64,000 nt of DNA from the NCBI GenBank assembly GCA_009779755.1, contig WRDO01000014.1, positions 1 to 64,000 of the forward strand. The letters are read 5' to 3'. The position numbers were made by a program, and so were the translations under genes. The stretch comes from Defluviitaleaceae bacterium (lineage in GTDB: Bacteria; Bacillota; Clostridia; Lachnospirales; WQUN01). The notes below the pieces were generated by a model. The model was given only the letters and a program-made list of their open reading frames with translations. It did no database searches and was not told where the DNA came from. Position 1 is the stretch's first letter. Each line of letters opens with the position of its first letter. Below are positions 51,941 through 61,963 of this stretch, one piece after another.

Positions 51941-54571
51941 ATGAAAATAAACCCCGTATTAACCGTGGACAGCATTGACGCGCTTAACGAGGCGCTTGCA
52001 AGCGTACGCAAGGCGCAGGAAGCCTTCGCGGTATTTCCGCAGGAGAAAGTTGACGAAATCTTCCGCGCGGCGGCGCTTGCGGCCAATCACGCGCGGATTC
52101 CCCTCGCGAAGCTGGCCGCGGAGGAAACGGGCATGGGCGTGGTGGAAGACAAGGTCATCAAGAACCATTACGCGGCGGAATATATCTATAACCAATATAA
52201 AAACGCCAAGACCTGCGGCGTTATCGAAGAGGACGCGCAATTCGGCATACGTAAGATCGCCGAACCGATGGGCGTCATTGCCGCCGTGATCCCCACGACG
52301 AACCCCACTTCCACCGCAGTATTTAAGGGCTTGCTTGCGTTAAAGACACGCAACGGCATCATCTTCGCGCCGCACCCCCGCGCGCGAAAGTCCACGGGCG
52401 AGGCGGCGAGGATTATCTACGAAGCTGCCGTAAAAGCGGGCGCTCCCGAAGGGATCATGGCGTGGATTTCCGCTCCGTCGCTGGAAATGTCCAACGAAGT
52501 GATGCACAATGCCGACCTTATACTCGCCACGGGCGGCCCGGGCATGGTAAAAGCGGCCTATTCCTCGGGCAAACCGGCGATCGGCGTGGGCGCGGGCAAT
52601 GTACCCGCCGTGTTCCATAAGTCGGCGGATATAGAGTTGGCCGTAAGCTCCGTCATCGTCTCAAAGACGTTTGACAACGGCATGGTCTGTTCCTCCGAGC
52701 AGTCGGTTATCGTGGATGCAAGCATCTACGATGAAGTGCGGGAGGAATTTTTATTGCGCGGCGCATACTTCCTGGCACCCGAGGAAGTGGAAAAGGTACG
52801 CAAAACTATCGTTGTTAATAACTCGCTTAACGCAAAAATCGTCGGGCAGCGCGCGACCACTATCGCGGAAATGGCAGGCGTCAGCGTCCCGCCCGATACG
52901 AAGCTCCTCATCGGTGAAGTGGAGAGCGTTGATTTTTCGGAGGAATTCTCCCACGAAAAACTTTCGCCCGTGCTTGCCATGTACCGGTACGAAACCTTCG
53001 GCGAAGCCGTTGAAAAGGCCGACCGCTTGATCAAGGACTCGGGCTACGGGCATACGGCGTCGTTGTATATCGACCCGCGTTGCACGGAAGACCGTATACG
53101 TTTCGAGCAAGCCATGAAAACCTGCCGCATCCTCGTTAATACGCCCTCGGCTCATGGCGCCATCGGGGATTTGTATAACTTTAAGCTGGCCCCGTCGCTT
53201 ACGCTGGGCTGCGGCTCGTGGGGCGGCAATTCCGTTTCCGATAATGTGGGCATCCGCCATTTGCTTAACATCAAGACCGTAGCCGAACGGAGGGAAAATA
53301 TGCTTTGGTTCCGCACGCCCGAGAAGGTGTACTTCAAAAAAGGCTCGCTGGGCGTGGCCCTCGCCGAATTAAAGGGCATCAAGCAAAAGGTCTTTATCGT
53401 CACCGACGAATTCCTTTATAAAAATAACTATACGAAGAACGTGGAAAAAGCCCTCGACGAAATGGGGATTAAACACTACACATTCTACAACGTGCAGCCC
53501 GACCCCACGCTGGGCAACGCGCTTGCGGGGGTAAAGGCCATGCGCGGGTTCGAGCCGGATTGCGTGCTCGCTTTCGGCGGCGGTTCGCCCATCGACGCGG
53601 CCAAGATTATGTGGGTGCTGTACGAACACCCCGAAGTCAATTTCCATGACCTCGCCATGCGGTTTATGGACATCCGCAAACGCATTAACCCCTTCCCCAA
53701 GATGGGAACAAAAGCGAGTTTTATCGCCGTACCCACGACGGCGGGTTCGGGCAGCGAAGTGACACCCTTCGCCGTCATCACCGACGAAAATACGGGCATC
53801 AAATATCCGCTGGCCGATTACGAGCTGCTGCCCAACGTCGCCATTATTGATATTGATTATATGATGAATATGCCGCCCGGCCTAACCGCCGCCAGCGGGA
53901 TAGACGTACTGACCCACGCGGTAGAGGCGTACGCCTCCATGCTGGCGACGGACTATACCGACGGGCTTGCGCTGACCGCGATCAGGAACGTCTTCGAATA
54001 TCTCCCCGTCGCCTACGCGAACGGCAAGGACGAACGCGCGCGCGAAAAGATGGCCAACGCTTCCACGATAGCGGGTATGGCGTTCGCCAACGCTTTCCTC
54101 GGCGTGTGCCATTCGATGGCGCATAAGCTGGGCGCGGCGTTCGATTTGGCGCACGGCGTAGCCAATGCCCTTATGATTAACGAGGTCATCCGCTTTAACG
54201 CGACGGAAAAACCCGCGAAGATGGGCGCATTTTCTCAATACCCCTACCCCAAGGCTGTACAGCGGTACGGGGAAATTGCGGATTTCCTCGGGCTTAAGGC
54301 AGACGCTTCCGAGGGTTGTGAAGCTATGGCTAAAGTGAAGGCATTTACCGACCATATATCGTTGTTAAAAACGAAAATCGGCATACGCCCCACAATACGC
54401 GACTACGGCATCACCAAAGGGGACTTTCTAGCCAAGCTGGACGAAATGTCCGAAATGGCCTTCGACGACCAATGCACCGGGGCCAACCCCCGTTATCCGT
54501 TAATTAATGAAATCAAGCAAATGTACTTGAACGCTTTCTACGGCCCGGAAAATATGGGAGGTGCGGAATGA
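51941..54571 (+). CDS. adhE: Bifunctional acetaldehyde-CoA / alcohol dehydrogenase
   Basis: AdhE reduces acetyl-CoA to acetaldehyde and then ethanol, reoxidising two NADH in fermentation. The 876-residue protein has an N-terminal aldehyde dehydrogenase half with the catalytic Cys (about C250) in GMVCSSEQS and a C-terminal iron-dependent alcohol dehydrogenase half with GGGSPIDAAK, DVLTHAVEAYAS and AHKLGAAFDLAHGVANA (Fe ligands). Length and domain order are normal; such proteins form spirosomes. GGAG precedes the ATG. The next gene overlaps its stop (ATGA). Confidence 0.97.
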   Translation: MKINPVLTVDSIDALNEALASVRKAQEAFAVFPQEKVDEIFRAAALAANHARIPLAKLAAEETGMGVVEDKVIKNHYAAEYIYNQYKNAKTCGVIEEDAQFGIRKIAEPMGVIAAVIPTTNPTSTAVFKGLLALKTRNGIIFAPHPRARKSTGEAARIIYEAAVKAGAPEGIMAWISAPSLEMSNEVMHNADLILATGGPGMVKAAYSSGKPAIGVGAGNVPAVFHKSADIELAVSSVIVSKTFDNGMVCSSEQSVIVDASIYDEVREEFLLRGAYFLAPEEVEKVRKTIVVNNSLNAKIVGQRATTIAEMAGVSVPPDTKLLIGEVESVDFSEEFSHEKLSPVLAMYRYETFGEAVEKADRLIKDSGYGHTASLYIDPRCTEDRIRFEQAMKTCRILVNTPSAHGAIGDLYNFKLAPSLTLGCGSWGGNSVSDNVGIRHLLNIKTVAERRENMLWFRTPEKVYFKKGSLGVALAELKGIKQKVFIVTDEFLYKNNYTKNVEKALDEMGIKHYTFYNVQPDPTLGNALAGVKAMRGFEPDCVLAFGGGSPIDAAKIMWVLYEHPEVNFHDLAMRFMDIRKRINPFPKMGTKASFIAVPTTAGSGSEVTPFAVITDENTGIKYPLADYELLPNVAIIDIDYMMNMPPGLTAASGIDVLTHAVEAYASMLATDYTDGLALTAIRNVFEYLPVAYANGKDERAREKMANASTIAGMAFANAFLGVCHSMAHKLGAAFDLAHGVANALMINEVIRFNATEKPAKMGAFSQYPYPKAVQRYGEIADFLGLKADASEGCEAMAKVKAFTDHISLLKTKIGIRPTIRDYGITKGDFLAKLDEMSEMAFDDQCTGANPRYPLINEIKQMYLNAFYGPENMGGAE

Positions 54572-55338
54572 ACGACGAAGTGAAAGGGTTATGCGCCGAA
54601 AATATCATAGCCACCCGCCCCAATAAAACGATTTATAGGGACGGCAACCGTTGTATCAAGCTGTTCCACGACGGCGCGTGCAAGGCCTCTGTGCTTAACG
54701 AAGCCTTAAACCAAGCGCGTGTGGAGGAAACGGGCATCCTCGTACCCAAGATATTGGAAGTAACGAAGCTCAACGGCTGCTGGGCGATCATCAGCGAGCA
54801 TATCGAAGGGGAGACTCTTTCGAGCCTGATGAGAGAACATTCGGATAAAAAAGAGGAATACCTCAACCTGATGGTGGATATCCAATTGGAAATCCACGCA
54901 CAACATTGCCCGCTCCTGACGAGCCACCGCGATAAAATGTTCCGAAAAATCGCCCTCACCGACTACGACCCCATGACCAAATACGAGCTCCAAACCCACC
55001 TTAACGCCATGCCGCGCCATTCCAAGGTATGCCACGGCGACTTCCGCCCTTCCAACATCATCGTTACACCCGAGGGAAAGCACTATGTCATCGACTGGTC
55101 GCACGTCACGCAGGGCAACGCCTCCGCCGACGCCGCGCGTACCTACCTTGTGTTCCTGCTCACCAACCGCCGCGAGGACGCGGAAACCTATTTGAAAATC
55201 TTTTGCAAGAAAGCCGAAACGCCGCGCTACTACGTGGAAAAATGGCTGCGCATCGTCGCCGCTTCGCAATCGGTCAAGGGCAACAAGGATGAATACGATT
55301 TCCTCACGAAGTTCGTGGACGTAATCGATTTTTGGTAA
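54568..55338 (+). CDS. APH-type phosphotransferase family protein
   Basis: The 256-residue protein has a kinase-like fold of the aminoglycoside/choline phosphotransferase family: a catalytic loop CHGDFRPSNIIV near 153-164 and the metal-binding VIDWSHVTQGNASADAARTY. An N-lobe Lys is seen in CIKLFHDGACK. The substrate is unknown: such enzymes phosphorylate drugs, choline, sugars or other small molecules. Its ATG overlaps the adhE stop (ATGA), so it is made together with AdhE, an unusual partner. Confidence 0.78.
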   Translation: MNDEVKGLCAENIIATRPNKTIYRDGNRCIKLFHDGACKASVLNEALNQARVEETGILVPKILEVTKLNGCWAIISEHIEGETLSSLMREHSDKKEEYLNLMVDIQLEIHAQHCPLLTSHRDKMFRKIALTDYDPMTKYELQTHLNAMPRHSKVCHGDFRPSNIIVTPEGKHYVIDWSHVTQGNASADAARTYLVFLLTNRREDAETYLKIFCKKAETPRYYVEKWLRIVAASQSVKGNKDEYDFLTKFVDVIDFW

Positions 55339-55352
55339 ATGAGATGATTTAG

Positions 55353-56825
55353 ATGCATCGGTTTAAAGCGATGATGTCCTCCGTGGACATGACGGAGGGT
55401 AAACCGTGGCGTAAATTACTCGCCTTTACGCTGCCCTTGTTGATCGGAAATATGTTTCAACAATTATACGGCTTGGTGGACGCCATCATGCTGGGTAATT
55501 GGGTAGGCGTACACGCGCTGGCGGCGGTTACCTCCACGATACCGATTATGTTTATCATGATGGTATTCTTAATCGGTATCGCCATGGGCGCGGGGGTAAT
55601 GGTTTCCCAATATTTCGGCGCGAAGAAACGGGAAGAGCTTTCGCGCACCATCGGCGTAAGCATTACACTGACGACGCTCTTGGGCGCGGTAATCGCCATA
55701 TTTGGGCCGATGGGTACGCGATGGCTCCTCGTTTTGCTCGACACGCCGTCGGAAATCGTCGATTACAGCGTTATTTACATAAATATCCTGATGTGGGGCA
55801 TCTTGGGGATGGGATATTTTAATATATTCTCGGGTATATTGCGGGGCGTGGGCGAAGCCTTCTCGCCCCTTTTATATTTGATTTGCGCGTGCTTGTTGAA
55901 CATCGTATTGAACTTCATATTCATTTGGGTGCTGGGGCTGGGCGTAATGGGCGCGGCCATCGGTACGGTAATGGCGCAGGGGGCGACGGCGATCCTTTGT
56001 TTGCGTAAAATGCGGCAAATGAAGGATATCTTTGATATGAAGTGGTCGTACTTGATACCGCAAAAGGCCTTCGTAAAGCAGGTATTACGCTTGGGCGTAC
56101 CCACGGGTGCGTCGCAGGCGGTTTTCGCCGTGGCGATGATCGTGGTGCAGCCGCTGGTTAACGGTTTTGGCCTGTTGGTACTCGCCGCGAACAACATCGT
56201 AATGAAAATCGACGGCTTGGTTATGATGCCCAACTTCTCCTTCGGCAACGCCATGACCGTATACGCCGGGCAAAACATGGGCGCGGGCAAACCCGAGCGC
56301 GTGTCTCAGGGTACGAGGCAATGCCTGATGCTGGCATTCGGCACGGCGTTCATTTTGGTGATTATTTTGCTTATATTCGGCAGGGGAATCGCCGGGTGGT
56401 TTACCGACATCGACGAGGTGTTGGATTTGAGCGTACGTTTTATCCGCATCCTCGCCGCCGGTTACCTCGCGTTTTCGGTTAATATCGTGCTGTGGGGTAC
56501 CATCCGCGGCGCGGGTGATGCCATGACCCCCATGTACGCCGCCATGCTCAACACCGTACTGATACGCGTACCCTCGGCGTTTTTGTTCGTGCGCTGGCTC
56601 GGCAGGCCGGAAGCGTTGATTTATTCGTTGCTACTGGGCTGGGTATGCAATACGCTGTTGGCGGTGATTTCGTACCGCATCGGTAAATGGCGCAAAGCGG
56701 GACTGGTGAAGAAGGAAGAAACGGAAACAAATTCGCCGAATCCTATAACAGACGGGGAAGAAAATGAAGGGGATGTAATGCAAGACGAAACACCGGAAGA
56801 TATAAAAGAGGATGAACATACCTGA
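55353..56825 (+). CDS. MATE family efflux transporter
   Basis: The 490-residue protein has 12 membrane segments in two halves (PLLIGNMFQQLYGLVDAIMLGNWVG and LGVPTGASQAVFAVAMIVVQ) and the GTIRGAGDAMTPMY motif near residue 390. It should export cationic drugs or metabolites with a Na+ or H+ gradient. A long acidic tail (about 460-490, rich in Glu and Asp) is unusual. The start codon at 55353 has only a weak ribosome binding site and may be coupled to the gene before. dnaX follows. Confidence 0.88.
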   Translation: MHRFKAMMSSVDMTEGKPWRKLLAFTLPLLIGNMFQQLYGLVDAIMLGNWVGVHALAAVTSTIPIMFIMMVFLIGIAMGAGVMVSQYFGAKKREELSRTIGVSITLTTLLGAVIAIFGPMGTRWLLVLLDTPSEIVDYSVIYINILMWGILGMGYFNIFSGILRGVGEAFSPLLYLICACLLNIVLNFIFIWVLGLGVMGAAIGTVMAQGATAILCLRKMRQMKDIFDMKWSYLIPQKAFVKQVLRLGVPTGASQAVFAVAMIVVQPLVNGFGLLVLAANNIVMKIDGLVMMPNFSFGNAMTVYAGQNMGAGKPERVSQGTRQCLMLAFGTAFILVIILLIFGRGIAGWFTDIDEVLDLSVRFIRILAAGYLAFSVNIVLWGTIRGAGDAMTPMYAAMLNTVLIRVPSAFLFVRWLGRPEALIYSLLLGWVCNTLLAVISYRIGKWRKAGLVKKEETETNSPNPITDGEENEGDVMQDETPEDIKEDEHT

Positions 56826-56863
56826 TCGGATCATTAAATTCCTAAACAGCTTGGAGTGATCGT

Positions 56864-58576
56864 ATGCCTTACACCGTTTTATACCGTAAAAAACGCCCCC
56901 GCACCTTCGCGCAGGTTGTCGGGCAGCCGCATATCGTGGAGGCGTTGCGCAACCAACTGCGAAGCTCCCAAACCTCCCATGCCTACCTGTTCTGCGGTAC
57001 ACGCGGCACGGGTAAGACGACCGCCGCCAAGATCATGGCGCGGGCGATTAACTGCACCGACTTAAAAGACGGCGACCCGTGCAACACCTGCCCAACCTGC
57101 GAAAGCATCCTGGCTGACCGTTGCCTTGACGTGGCGGAAATCGACGCCGCCTCCAACAACGGCGTGGACGATATCCGCAACCTGCGCGACGAAGTGAAGT
57201 ACCCCCCCACCGAATGTACACACAAGGTTTATATCATCGACGAGGTGCATATGCTCACGACCAGCGCGTTTAACGCCTTGCTTAAAACGCTGGAGGAGCC
57301 GCCCCCGCACGTCGTGTTCATCCTTGCCACCACCGACCCGCAGAAGGTGCCCGTCACGGTGCTTTCGCGCTGCCAGCGGTACGACTTCCGCCGGATTAAA
57401 ACACCGGACATCGTGGCCGCTCTTGCTAAATATTTGGACGAAGAAGATTGCCCATATGAAAAGGACTCGCTTGAATATATCGCTTACCATTGCGACGGCG
57501 CGATGCGCGACGCATTGAGCCTGTTGGATCAAGCCTTATCCCTCCGCTCCGCGCCCGACGCGCCGTTACGGCTTGAAACCGTGCGCGATTTGCTCGGTGC
57601 GGTTGATAGGGAGGTATTGTTCGCTTTTACCGATACCCTCGCCGGGGGTGACGGCTTCGGCGTGCTTTCGATTATTGATTCCGCTGCCAAAGAAGGGCGC
57701 GATATGGGGCAGTTGGCCGCCGATTTGGTGCGGCATTTCCGTGACGCGCTGGTGGCTTCGCTGATAAAGGGGACCGACGGGCTGGACGTTTCCGCGGATA
57801 TGGCGGGCAAGTTAAAGGCGCAGGGGGAAAGGATTTCCCCGGGGAAGCTGATGGAATATATCCATGTGTTTTCAGAGACGTTGCGGGAGCTGCGATTCGC
57901 GCCGCATAAACGGACGGCGCTGGAGGTTTGCGCGTTGGGGTTATGTGTGGAGCGTGTTAAACCCGCGCAAGCCACGCCCGCGGCGGGGGAGGGGATGTCC
58001 CACGTCGCTTGTACGCCTAATCCGCGCAAAGAACGCGCGGATGATGCGCAATCGCTCCTTAGGGAATCCCCTCCCCCGCCGCTCACGGGTTCGCATGAAA
58101 ATGACACGCAACAAAAACCCCCGGAAAAAAAAGCGCAAAAACAAAGTCAAAATCAGTCGTCAAATGATTCAATAAATGATTTTTCCGAAGGTTCTTCCGA
58201 TATCATGCAAGCCATCCAAACCGATTGGGTTTCGATATGCAATAATTTTCCCGACCCTTTGAGAGCCTTTATTGCCCGCAGTACCGTAACGCCACAGGGT
58301 GAACAGTTGCTGATTACTTGTAATAATAACATCATGGTTGAACAAATAAAAAAACACCAAATGACCATCCGCGAAGCGCTGGCCGAGCGTTATATGCTTA
58401 CCACCCCGCCCAACCTTGCCTTTACCGTAGGCGTTGCGTACAATAAACCGACTTCGTCTCAAATTGAGACGAAGTTAGATGAAGTACTGACAATGCCTAT
58501 TGAAAATGAAGCCCCACCCGACGACGATTGGGCGGCGTTCGGGCAGCAGTCGGTTGATGGAGATTCCCCGTGGTGA
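56864..58576 (+). CDS. dnaX: DNA polymerase III subunit gamma/tau
   Basis: The 570-residue clamp-loader ATPase has Walker A GTRGTGKTT (about 45-53), the zinc site with CNTCPTC, Walker B and sensor (YIIDEVHMLT, LATTDPQKVPVTVLSRCQR). GGAG lies before the ATG. The linker between the collar domain and the C-terminal domain (about 370-430) carries a palindrome-encoded Ser/Pro-rich insertion (see repeat). It heads the dnaX-ybaB-recR cluster, here interrupted by two other genes. Confidence 0.96.
   Translation: MPYTVLYRKKRPRTFAQVVGQPHIVEALRNQLRSSQTSHAYLFCGTRGTGKTTAAKIMARAINCTDLKDGDPCNTCPTCESILADRCLDVAEIDAASNNGVDDIRNLRDEVKYPPTECTHKVYIIDEVHMLTTSAFNALLKTLEEPPPHVVFILATTDPQKVPVTVLSRCQRYDFRRIKTPDIVAALAKYLDEEDCPYEKDSLEYIAYHCDGAMRDALSLLDQALSLRSAPDAPLRLETVRDLLGAVDREVLFAFTDTLAGGDGFGVLSIIDSAAKEGRDMGQLAADLVRHFRDALVASLIKGTDGLDVSADMAGKLKAQGERISPGKLMEYIHVFSETLRELRFAPHKRTALEVCALGLCVERVKPAQATPAAGEGMSHVACTPNPRKERADDAQSLLRESPPPPLTGSHENDTQQKPPEKKAQKQSQNQSSNDSINDFSEGSSDIMQAIQTDWVSICNNFPDPLRAFIARSTVTPQGEQLLITCNNNIMVEQIKKHQMTIREALAERYMLTTPPNLAFTVGVAYNKPTSSQIETKLDEVLTMPIENEAPPDDDWAAFGQQSVDGDSPW
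57980..58082. repeat. Palindromic element inside the dnaX linker
   Basis: A perfect 17-bp inverted repeat (GCGGCGGGGGAGGGGAT at 57980-57996 and its complement at 58066-58082) encloses 69 bases that hold a second perfect hairpin (ATCCGCGC at 58020-58027 and GCGCGGAT at 58035-58042). It encodes about 34 residues in frame, ending SLLRESPPPPLTG, in the non-conserved linker. The C-run end is like that of the palindromes in dxs and after pilA. Confidence 0.6.
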
Positions 58577-58596
58577 TTTATGAAGGAAGCGGTACA

Positions 58597-58818
58597 ATGA
58601 AAACCTTCACCATAAAGATGATGTGGGACGATGGCTACTGGCATACCGGTACGGAATCACCGCTTAACATGACGCTGGAATCAAAGTCATATGACAAGCT
58701 CGTTGAACGAGTGCGGATAGCCGCACCCGAAATAATTGAATTAAACACAGGATATACCGGACCAATTGAGTTAGTTTTCGTATCCGAACGTGTTGAAACA
58801 TTGGCGGAAGCCGTATAA
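58597..58818 (+). CDS. DUF1902 family small protein
   Basis: The ATG at 58597, after GAAGGAAG, gives 73 residues. The protein (FTIKMMWDDGYWHTGTESP, LESKSYDKLVERVRIAAPEII) has the HicB-like fold of DUF1902 and no known function. It begins just after dnaX and overlaps the next gene by one base (TAATG). Confidence 0.65.
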   Translation: MKTFTIKMMWDDGYWHTGTESPLNMTLESKSYDKLVERVRIAAPEIIELNTGYTGPIELVFVSERVETLAEAV

Positions 58819-59537
58819 TGACGATCTTTTACTTCACGGGTACAGGCAATTCGTTGTTCACGGCGCGGAGGATCGCCGATGCCACGGGTGCGAGGCTCGT
58901 GTCGATTCCGCAGGTTATACGGACAAAGGAAACGTATACCGACGACTGCATCGGCTTCGTCTACCCGCAATATGCCAACGGCTTGCCTAAAATGGTGAGA
59001 GCTTTTATCGAGGGGAATACGTTTAAAGCGGATTATTTTTTCGCGGTTGATTTGTGGTCGTTTATCCATATCAATGCGTTGGGTGAAATCGCAGGCTTGG
59101 TTCCGCTGGACTACGGCGTGTACCTTAAGACGCCGAATAATTTTATTTACCTCTTCGGCGCCCCGAAGGACCCCGCAAAACCGCTTGCGAAAACGAAAAA
59201 GCGTTTGGAAATTATCATCAAGGATATTATCGGGCAAAAGAGGAACCGGGTAAAATCCCGAAAAGCCCCCGGCAACGCCACCAAATATTTCGGCAAGTCG
59301 GGTTTTAACGTAACTTCGGCCTGTACTCAATGCGGCGTTTGCGCCAAGGTTTGCCCGGCTGAGAATATACGCTTGGATTCAGCCGAGCGCTTCGGTACGG
59401 AGTGCGAACTGTGCTACGGGTGTATAAACGCGTGCCCCCCGCATGCTATCTTTTCCAAGAAAGCCGAATTAAACCGCCGCCAATACAAGAACCCTTTAAT
59501 TACGGTAAATGAAATCATCGAAGCGAATAAAAAATAA
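58818..59537 (+). CDS. EFR1 family ferredoxin (flavodoxin-like domain plus two 4Fe-4S clusters)
   Basis: The 239-residue protein has an N-terminal flavodoxin-like fold with the FMN loop FYFTGTGNSLFTARRIA (about 4-20) and a C-terminal double cluster domain: CTQCGVCAKVCP (about 172-183) and CELCYGCINACPPHAI. It should carry electrons in the cytoplasm of an anaerobe; partners are unknown. It is co-transcribed with the DUF1902 gene (TAATG) and placed between dnaX and ybaB. Confidence 0.9.
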   Translation: MTIFYFTGTGNSLFTARRIADATGARLVSIPQVIRTKETYTDDCIGFVYPQYANGLPKMVRAFIEGNTFKADYFFAVDLWSFIHINALGEIAGLVPLDYGVYLKTPNNFIYLFGAPKDPAKPLAKTKKRLEIIIKDIIGQKRNRVKSRKAPGNATKYFGKSGFNVTSACTQCGVCAKVCPAENIRLDSAERFGTECELCYGCINACPPHAIFSKKAELNRRQYKNPLITVNEIIEANKK

Positions 59538-59557
59538 ATAAACCATAGGAGGCACCC

Positions 59558-59899
59558 ATGCCCAAAGGATTCCACGGTTCCCCGGGGGGAATGAACATGC
59601 AGCAGATGATGAAGCAGGCGCAAAAGATGCAGCGCCAAATGGCCGAAATGCAGGAGGAACTTTCCAACAAAAAATTAGAGGTTTCCTCGGGCGGCGGCGC
59701 GGTTAAGATTACGATTAACGGCGAGAAGCAAATCACCGACTTGGTGATTTCGCCCGATGTTGTCGATCCCGACGATGTGGAAATGCTGCAGGACTTGGTG
59801 ATGACCGCCGTCAACGAAGCGATACGGCAAATCGACGAAGCCGCCAACAACCAAATGTCGAAGATCACCGGCGGTATTTCCCTGCCCGGATTGTTCTGA
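59558..59899 (+). CDS. YbaB/EbfC family nucleoid-associated protein
   Basis: The 113-residue DNA-binding protein has a Met/Gln-rich N-terminal helix (MQQMMKQAQKMQRQMAEMQEEL) and the family core (VSSGGGAVKITINGEKQITDLVISP, LQDLVMTAVNEAI). It stands before recR, as almost always. AGGAGG precedes the ATG. Confidence 0.94.
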   Translation: MPKGFHGSPGGMNMQQMMKQAQKMQRQMAEMQEELSNKKLEVSSGGGAVKITINGEKQITDLVISPDVVDPDDVEMLQDLVMTAVNEAIRQIDEAANNQMSKITGGISLPGLF

Positions 59900-59939
59900 T
59901 GCGCGCCCTTAAACATCCTTGCATGGGGGTATGTATTTA

Positions 59940-60548
59940 ATGACCCATGTATACGGCGGGTACGTGTCCCGCTTGATCGAGGAGCTGGGGCGGCTGCCGG
60001 GTATCGGGGGCAAGTCCGCCCAGCGTTTGGCGTTCCATATCCTGCACATGCCCGCGGAAAAGGCGGAGCAATTGGCGTCCGCCATCGTGGAGGCGCGGCG
60101 GGGCGTGAAGTATTGTTCGGTTTGCGCCAATTTGACCGACGCCGACCCCTGCCTTTTCTGCGCCAATGTAAAGCGCGACGCGAATACGATCATGGTGGTT
60201 GAGGACCCGCGCGATTTGGCCGCGTATGAACGTACGGGGGAATTCCACGGCCTGTACCACGTCCTGCACGGGGCGATTTCGCCCATGCACGGCGTGGGGC
60301 CGAACGATTTGACCATCGCTTCCCTGTTAAAACGCTTGCAATCGCCGGATGCGGATGTGCGGGAGATCATCATCTCCACCAACCCCAACGTGGAGGGCGA
60401 AGCGACCGCCCTTTACCTCGCGAAAATATTAAAGCCCCTTGGGATCAAAGTCACCCGCATCGCCCACGGCGTACCCGTCGGCGGCGATTTGGAATTCGTG
60501 GACGAAGTCACCCTGTCGCGCGCGCTGGAAGGTCGCCGTTTGCTTTGA
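59940..60548 (+). CDS. recR: Recombination mediator RecR
   Basis: RecR forms ring-shaped tetramers that load RecA through RecFOR. I chose the ATG at 59940, giving 202 residues with the usual short lead before LIEELGRLPGIGGKSAQRLAFH (helix-hairpin-helix). The zinc site CSVCANLTDADPCLFC (about 59-74), the Toprim domain (MVVEDPRDLAAYE) and the C-terminal EFVDEVTLSRALEGRR motif are all present. Confidence 0.95.
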   Translation: MTHVYGGYVSRLIEELGRLPGIGGKSAQRLAFHILHMPAEKAEQLASAIVEARRGVKYCSVCANLTDADPCLFCANVKRDANTIMVVEDPRDLAAYERTGEFHGLYHVLHGAISPMHGVGPNDLTIASLLKRLQSPDADVREIIISTNPNVEGEATALYLAKILKPLGIKVTRIAHGVPVGGDLEFVDEVTLSRALEGRRLL

Positions 60549-60568
60549 TACATAGGATAGCGGCGTTT

Positions 60569-61963
60569 ATGCGCCGATTGGTTTCGACCGCGCATATGGT
60601 TAAGCCCGATTTGCGGCGCGGCGAAATCACCCCCACCCGGGAGGCGTACAAGACTTCCCTGGGTATCGCCATGCCCGCCGTGGTGGAGATGGTTTCGCTT
60701 GCGCTGATGGACATCATTAGTATGATCATGGTGGGCCGCTTGGGCGATTTCGCGATTTCCTCGGTTGCGTTGACGGCGCAGCCGAGGATGATCTTCTTTT
60801 CGGTTTTCTTCGCGCTTAACGTTTCGGTCACGGCCATCATCGCCCGCGCAAAGGGCGCGGGGGAGGAAGAAAAAGCGCGTTCCTGCCTGCGTCATGCGCT
60901 GCTGCTTATCATTATCCTCGGTACGTTGATGACGGTGCTTGCGGTATTTTTCGCACGGCCCATGATGCTGCTCGCCGGGGCGCAAAGTGATACGATCGGG
61001 CCCGCGGCTTCATATTTCCGCATCGCGGGGTACGGTTTAATCTTCCAAGTGGCTACGGGTACGATCTGCGCCGCGCAACGCGCCACGGGCAACACAAAAA
61101 TCACCCTAAAGGTGAGCGTCACCGCCAAGATCGTGCAGGTTCTGTTTAATTTCCTGCTTATCGAAGGGCGGTTCGGCTTCCCCGCGTTGGGTATCGATGG
61201 CGCGGCGGTTTCAATCGTGATCGTGGGTGTAGTGGGCTTTTGTTTGGCGTTTACCTCTATTTTGCAAAAAGACAGTTTTCTCCGTTTGCGCCGTACGGAT
61301 AATTGGAAGCCCGACCCCGAAATGGCGCGGACCATCGGCCGCTTGTCGCTGGGCAGCACGATTGAGCAAGTGGGTTTGCGCATCGGATTCTTTTTGTACG
61401 CGCGTGTGGTCGCCGACTTGGGAACGTTGCAATTCGCCGCACATTCCATCGCGATGCAATTATTAAACCTGAGCTTCACCTTCGCCGACGGTATCGGCGC
61501 GGCCACGACGTCGCTCGTGGGGCAGAACTTGGGCAAGAAACGCCCGGACCTTTCCATTATGTACGGCAAACTGGGGATGCGGCTCGCTTTCGCCGCGGCG
61601 GCTTTCCTGAGCGTTACGGCTTTTATTATCCGGTATTGGTTTACGGGTTTGTTTACGGATGACCCTTATGTACTGGAGCTTACGTTGGGGCTTTTTCTAT
61701 TAATCATCGTGATCCTGCCCATCCAAACGACGCAGGTCGTCATGGGCGGCAGCTTGCGCGGCGCGGGCGACGTGCGCTATGTGGCCATGACGATGTTCGT
61801 AACGGTGGGCGTTTTACGGCCGCTTACCGGGTTTGTATTGGCGTACCCGTTGGGGTTGGGGTTGATGGGCGCGTGGATCGCGATCATCATTGACCAAGCC
61901 GTACGGCTGTGTTTGCTGTTCTTCCGTTTTTCCGGGGGAAAGTGGATCCGCGCGAAGTTATAG
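60569..61963 (+). CDS. MATE family efflux transporter (second copy)
   Basis: From the ATG at 60569 the protein has 464 residues and 12 membrane segments in two repeats ([44 protein letters not shown]) and the [17 protein letters not shown] motif in the second half. It is only distantly like the copy at 55353. It starts 20 bases after recR and probably shares its transcript. The substrate is unknown. Confidence 0.88.
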   Translation: MRRLVSTAHMVKPDLRRGEITPTREAYKTSLGIAMPAVVEMVSLALMDIISMIMVGRLGDFAISSVALTAQPRMIFFSVFFALNVSVTAIIARAKGAGEEEKARSCLRHALLLIIILGTLMTVLAVFFARPMMLLAGAQSDTIGPAASYFRIAGYGLIFQVATGTICAAQRATGNTKITLKVSVTAKIVQVLFNFLLIEGRFGFPALGIDGAAVSIVIVGVVGFCLAFTSILQKDSFLRLRRTDNWKPDPEMARTIGRLSLGSTIEQVGLRIGFFLYARVVADLGTLQFAAHSIAMQLLNLSFTFADGIGAATTSLVGQNLGKKRPDLSIMYGKLGMRLAFAAAAFLSVTAFIIRYWFTGLFTDDPYVLELTLGLFLLIIVILPIQTTQVVMGGSLRGAGDVRYVAMTMFVTVGVLRPLTGFVLAYPLGLGLMGAWIAIIIDQAVRLCLLFFRFSGGKWIRAKL

